Origin: an uncultured Prevotella sp.
GTDB taxonomy: Bacteria > Bacteroidota > Bacteroidia > Bacteroidales > Bacteroidaceae
Assembly: GCA_900314995.1 (NCBI GenBank)
Contig: OMXK01000008.1
Span: forward strand, 62,001-126,000
Direction of reading: 5' to 3'
Length of the DNA: 64,000 bases
Each line of letters begins with the position of its first letter. Within the stretch, counting starts at the first letter, position 1. The position numbers and the translations under genes were made by a program. This document shows, piece after piece, positions 61,275-64,000 of this stretch. The notes under the pieces were generated by a model. That model ran no database searches, was not told the DNA's origin, and was given only the letters and a program-made list of their open reading frames with translations.

Positions 61275-62846
61275 TTATTTCCGCTGGGTTTCGGTCTGTT
61301 CGCGCTTGGCTTTGTAGAAGCGGTCTACGAAGTCGATTTGTTCGCGGTTGGGGCGCATGATGAGAGAGGCGCCGTAGCTGAACTGCATCGTCGTGGGCTT
61401 CGATTCGTCGAATGAGGGCCAGTAGGGCAGACCCTTGCCGTTGGGGTTGCCACTCTTGATGAAGTTCACCCAGTACTGCTGGATGATCTCTGCGACGGCC
61501 GACTCATGGGGATACTTGTCGGGCTGTAGCAGGAACTCACCGTTCAGATACATGATGTCGTCGGCATGAGCTACGCCGCGACGGCGTGGATCACCAGAGA
61601 AACTGCGTTCAGAGGGTTGGGCGAGGTAGGCGGCATAGGCGGGACTCTTGCCCGTCTTCGCCTGCAGGCTCACCCAAGCATACGACGGCCATGCGAAGCC
61701 CATGTCGCGGAAGGCATCGCCAAAGCCGTGCCAGGCTTCATCGTCGGTAGTGCCTGGATAGTATTTCAGGGCTTCCTCAGCATAGGAGCCGAAGATGGCG
61801 TCGACGCTTTTCTTATAGTTCTCGGCCGTCATGTTGCCAGGGGCGAAGAGGGCGCCCTCGTCGGAGTTGGTCATCACGATCACGGGTACATCATTGTATT
61901 CGCCACGCTCGTAGAGCCGGTACTGGTCGTCGCAGATCACGTAGCCGTCGACACAGGGCCAGAAGCCTGCGAAGCCGACATTACCGTCGCAGAGCGACAT
62001 GGCATCCATCTGGCGGAGTTGCTTGAGATTCTTTTTCTTCAGATGCTTCTGGAAGGCGAGACCTTGTTTCTCGGCACCTTTCTGCGAGGCATCGACACCA
62101 AGCGTGCGGGGTTCGTCCTGCCAGGGGGCAAACGAGCCGCCGCTCTGGCTGATGGCTCCATGGAAGAGGCCTTTGGCCAGGGGTGAGCCACAGAGCAGGC
62201 TGCAGCTGATAGCACCGGCACTCTCGCCGCCGATGGTGACCTTCGAGGGGTCGCCGCCGAAGCTGGCGATATTGCGCTGTACCCACTGCAGGGCGAAGAT
62301 CTGGTCGAGCAGCCCGTAGTTGCCGGAGTGGCCATTGGGATCCTCCTTCGAGAGTTCGGGATGGGCCATGAAGCCGAGTGCTCCCGTGCGGTATTCGATG
62401 CTGACGATGACGACACCTCGCAGGGCGAGCTGGCGCCAGAGGTCGCCGCCATACCACTCCGTCTGGAAGCCGCCGCCGTGGATCCACACGAAGACGGGCA
62501 GGCGGTCGTCGGGCGAGGTGGCGGGGGTGGAGATGCCGAGGTAGAGGCAGTCCTCACTCATCATGTCGGCAGTGCGCCCGGGACGTGTGGGCTGAGGGGG
62601 CAGGGGCCCGAAGGTGTCGCATTTCCTGACGCCCTCCCAGGGCAGTGCAGGCTGCGGTGCCTTCCAGCGCAGACTGCCTACAGGCGGTGCGGCGTAGGGG
62701 ATGGCTTTATACACGGCGAGCGACCCGTCGAGGATTCCCTCTACGTCGCCCGTTTCCACATGGGTCTTCAAGAGCGGCTGCCCTTGCACGTCGGCTGCCA
62801 GCATGATGGCACAGACGGTCAGAACGATTGTCAGAATTCTTTTCAT
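61275..62846 (-). CDS. Type-B carboxylesterase, secreted
   Basis: This 523-residue esterase has a signal peptide (to 'DVQGQ') and PF00135-type motifs. These are 'YKAIPYAAPPVGSLRWKAP', 'EDCLYLGISTP', oxyanion loop 'VWIHGGGF', and nucleophile Ser in 'TIGGESAGAIS'. The acidic residue lies in 'MTNSDEGALF' and the His in 'GVAHADDIMYL'. In glycan loci such enzymes remove acetyl, feruloyl or other acyl groups, but the substrate cannot be read from sequence. It converges with the GH2 gene and has its own promoter. Confidence 0.9.
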   Translation of the reverse strand: MKRILTIVLTVCAIMLAADVQGQPLLKTHVETGDVEGILDGSLAVYKAIPYAAPPVGSLRWKAPQPALPWEGVRKCDTFGPLPPQPTRPGRTADMMSEDCLYLGISTPATSPDDRLPVFVWIHGGGFQTEWYGGDLWRQLALRGVVIVSIEYRTGALGFMAHPELSKEDPNGHSGNYGLLDQIFALQWVQRNIASFGGDPSKVTIGGESAGAISCSLLCGSPLAKGLFHGAISQSGGSFAPWQDEPRTLGVDASQKGAEKQGLAFQKHLKKKNLKQLRQMDAMSLCDGNVGFAGFWPCVDGYVICDDQYRLYERGEYNDVPVIVMTNSDEGALFAPGNMTAENYKKSVDAIFGSYAEEALKYYPGTTDDEAWHGFGDAFRDMGFAWPSYAWVSLQAKTGKSPAYAAYLAQPSERSFSGDPRRRGVAHADDIMYLNGEFLLQPDKYPHESAVAEIIQQYWVNFIKSGNPNGKGLPYWPSFDESKPTTMQFSYGASLIMRPNREQIDFVDRFYKAKREQTETQRK

Positions 62847-62881
62847 CTTCTTGTTTTGTTTTGGGTTGTTGTTATCGTCGG

Positions 62882-62889
62882 CAAAGTTA
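62882..62889 (-). promoter_or_regulatory. -7 element (TAACTTTG) of the carboxylesterase
   Basis: Minus-strand TAACTTTGC ends 35 nt before the ATG at 62846. Confidence 0.45.
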
Positions 62890-62932
62890 CATATTATTTT
62901 TCATTTTCGCTCAGATTCTCGATAAAATGTCG

Positions 62933-62940
62933 TATCTTTG
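62933..62940 (+). promoter_or_regulatory. -7 element (TATCTTTG) of the nuclease-like gene
   Basis: TATCTTTGC ends 8 nt before the ATG at 62949, another nearly leaderless start. Confidence 0.5.
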
Positions 62941-62948
62941 CAGCCATT

Positions 62949-64000
62949 ATGTATCCAATAGTGAAATTTCCAGAGCCGGGAACAGTGCTCTATCCCTATC
63001 GTGAGAACTGCCAGCACGAGGTGAGTAGGCTGAAGGCGCGCTTTTGTGAGTGGCTGACTCAGCAGGTGGCTGCAGGTGTGGTTTTCAGGAATGATATCGG
63101 TATCTGCCTATCAGAGCGGATGCCGCTGATCTGTCCTGATATGGTGATACTGGTAGAAGGTCATCCTGAGGTGCGGGTGGCCGTGGAGATCGACGAGCCT
63201 TTCAAGGCTGGTTCCAGAAAGCCGCAGCATTACCTCTCTTGTGGCGATTGTTATCGCGACGGTATGCTGACGCGTCTTGGCTGGATTGTCGTGAGGTTTG
63301 CCGAGTCGCAGGTGTGGCACCATCATCAGGCGTGTGCCGACTATCTGGCGGGTGTGTTGTCGAGGCTCCTCCCCGACATCGGGTGGCCCCGTCTTGCCGA
63401 GGCGCCTCTGCCGGAGGTGAAGCGCTGGACGCGGGCTGAAGCCCAGAAGATGGCTGCCAAGGCGCCTTCAGGGCCGAGCAGCGATGCCCCGGAACCACTG
63501 TTCGCCATGACGCCCGAGGAGCAGCAGAGCATGCAGCTGGTAAAGCCCCTGCCCCGTTCGCAGGACATGCAGGAGAAGATGGCCGCCTTTAAGGATGCCG
63601 GCCGCTATGCGCAGGATGCTGACATCGACTTCGAGCCCGATGAGCATATCTATATATATAAAGGTAAGCAGCGGCTGTTGTCGGTGAGCGGACTGGCCAA
63701 CTATTTCTTTGACGGCTTCAATGCGCTGGCAGTGGCCGAGCGCCAGAGCCAGTATAAGGGTATACCGGTGGAGGAGTCGCTCGATGCCTGGGACAAGACG
63801 GGCTGTATGGCCAGTGAGGTGGGTACCTTTATGCATGCCCAGACGGAGAACTATTTCCACGACGGCACATTCGAGACTGTCTACCCCTTCTGCTATAACG
63901 GGCAGACGGAGCCCGTCTCCATCGAAACGGAGAAGCGCTATTTCCTCCAGTTTATCAGCGACTACAGGATTCAGCCCTATCGGCAGGAGTGGCCTGTGTA
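62949..64000 (+). CDS. Two-domain nuclease-like protein, 3' end outside window
   Basis: About 350 residues are visible from ATG 62949. Residues about 45-140 fit a DUF559/PD-(D/E)xK layout: 'CPDMVILVE' (Asp), 'VAVEIDEPF' (Glu) and 'DCYRDGMLTRLGWIVVRF', where DUF559 has D..R...L...GW.v.Rf. A variable linker follows (about 140-225). A second region has 'LLSVSGLANYFFDGFN', then 'WDKTGCMASEVGTFMHAQTE', like the N-terminal part of RecB/YqaJ-type nucleases. 'YRQEWPVY' at the edge fits the strand before the catalytic Asp/DxK. Cytosolic, no signal peptide. Function unknown; DNA repair or processing is a guess. Confidence 0.6.
   Translation, partial: MYPIVKFPEPGTVLYPYRENCQHEVSRLKARFCEWLTQQVAAGVVFRNDIGICLSERMPLICPDMVILVEGHPEVRVAVEIDEPFKAGSRKPQHYLSCGDCYRDGMLTRLGWIVVRFAESQVWHHHQACADYLAGVLSRLLPDIGWPRLAEAPLPEVKRWTRAEAQKMAAKAPSGPSSDAPEPLFAMTPEEQQSMQLVKPLPRSQDMQEKMAAFKDAGRYAQDADIDFEPDEHIYIYKGKQRLLSVSGLANYFFDGFNALAVAERQSQYKGIPVEESLDAWDKTGCMASEVGTFMHAQTENYFHDGTFETVYPFCYNGQTEPVSIETEKRYFLQFISDYRIQPYRQEWPV

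Overview
The window is chromosomal DNA from a member of the Bacteroidota, most likely a Prevotella-type gut or rumen anaerobe. The evidence is the acpP-fabF-rnc gene order, many Bacteroidetes-type promoters (TTTG, about 20 nt, then TAnnTTTG), secreted proteins with C-terminal 'GLKPGLYIV..KKVVVK'-type tails, and a large set of secreted glycoside hydrolases. The assignment rests on recognised families and promoter style, not on a search.

Layout. 1-1.3 kb: partial heptosyltransferase-like GT9 and DUF4254 gene (minus). 1.5-4.1 kb: acpP, fabF, rnc, with a strong terminator between acpP and fabF. 4.2-11 kb: GH3-type adenylate-forming enzyme, Ig-like lipoprotein, DUF3108 protein and a CotH/lamin-tail secreted protein. 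11.1-16.8 kb (minus): a tripartite RND efflux operon in which pump and adaptor both carry frame-breaking deletions. 16.9-23.4 kb: tightly coupled yicC-gmk-nadD-phosphoethanolamine transferase-two acyltransferases-HAD phosphatase. 23.4-23.9 kb: a non-coding, mirror-symmetric repeat structure. 24-28.5 kb (minus): C13-type secreted peptidase, secreted CARDB-like protein, and an ECF sigma factor fused through a transmembrane helix to an outer-membrane beta-barrel; near-identical terminators in opposite orientation border this block. 28.8-31 kb: GH36 alpha-galactosidase. 31.2-36 kb: mntP, a GT-C-like membrane protein, a BtuD/FecE-like ATPase, cobD and cobS. 36-50.5 kb: two aldo/keto reductases, two Cache/HAMP sensors (one with the phospho-acceptor His replaced by Asp), then an L-fucose-type catabolic set (amidohydrolase, Zn-dehydrogenase, FucP), a broken CE6 esterase, an alpha/beta esterase, GH97, 5'-nucleotidase and a PanE-like reductase. 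50.7-62.8 kb: AraC regulator, GH29, GH115, two GH2 enzymes and a type-B carboxylesterase. The window ends inside a protein with two nuclease-like domains.

How it works together. The 37-62 kb region reads as a plant-glycan utilisation locus. GH29 would free fucose, GH115 glucuronic acid, GH97/GH2/GH36 galactosyl and related residues, and esterases acyl groups. FucP plus the aldo/keto reductase, amidohydrolase and dehydrogenase would import and oxidise L-fucose or a similar sugar. No SusC/SusD pair is present, so polymer capture must be encoded elsewhere.

Most notable observations: the sigma-barrel/C13 peptidase module, the 11-nt-phased inverted array at 23.4-23.9 kb, the cluster of small deletions in the efflux operon, the fused CE6 remnant, and the His-less sensor kinase. 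No rRNA, tRNA, CRISPR array or intact insertion sequence was seen.
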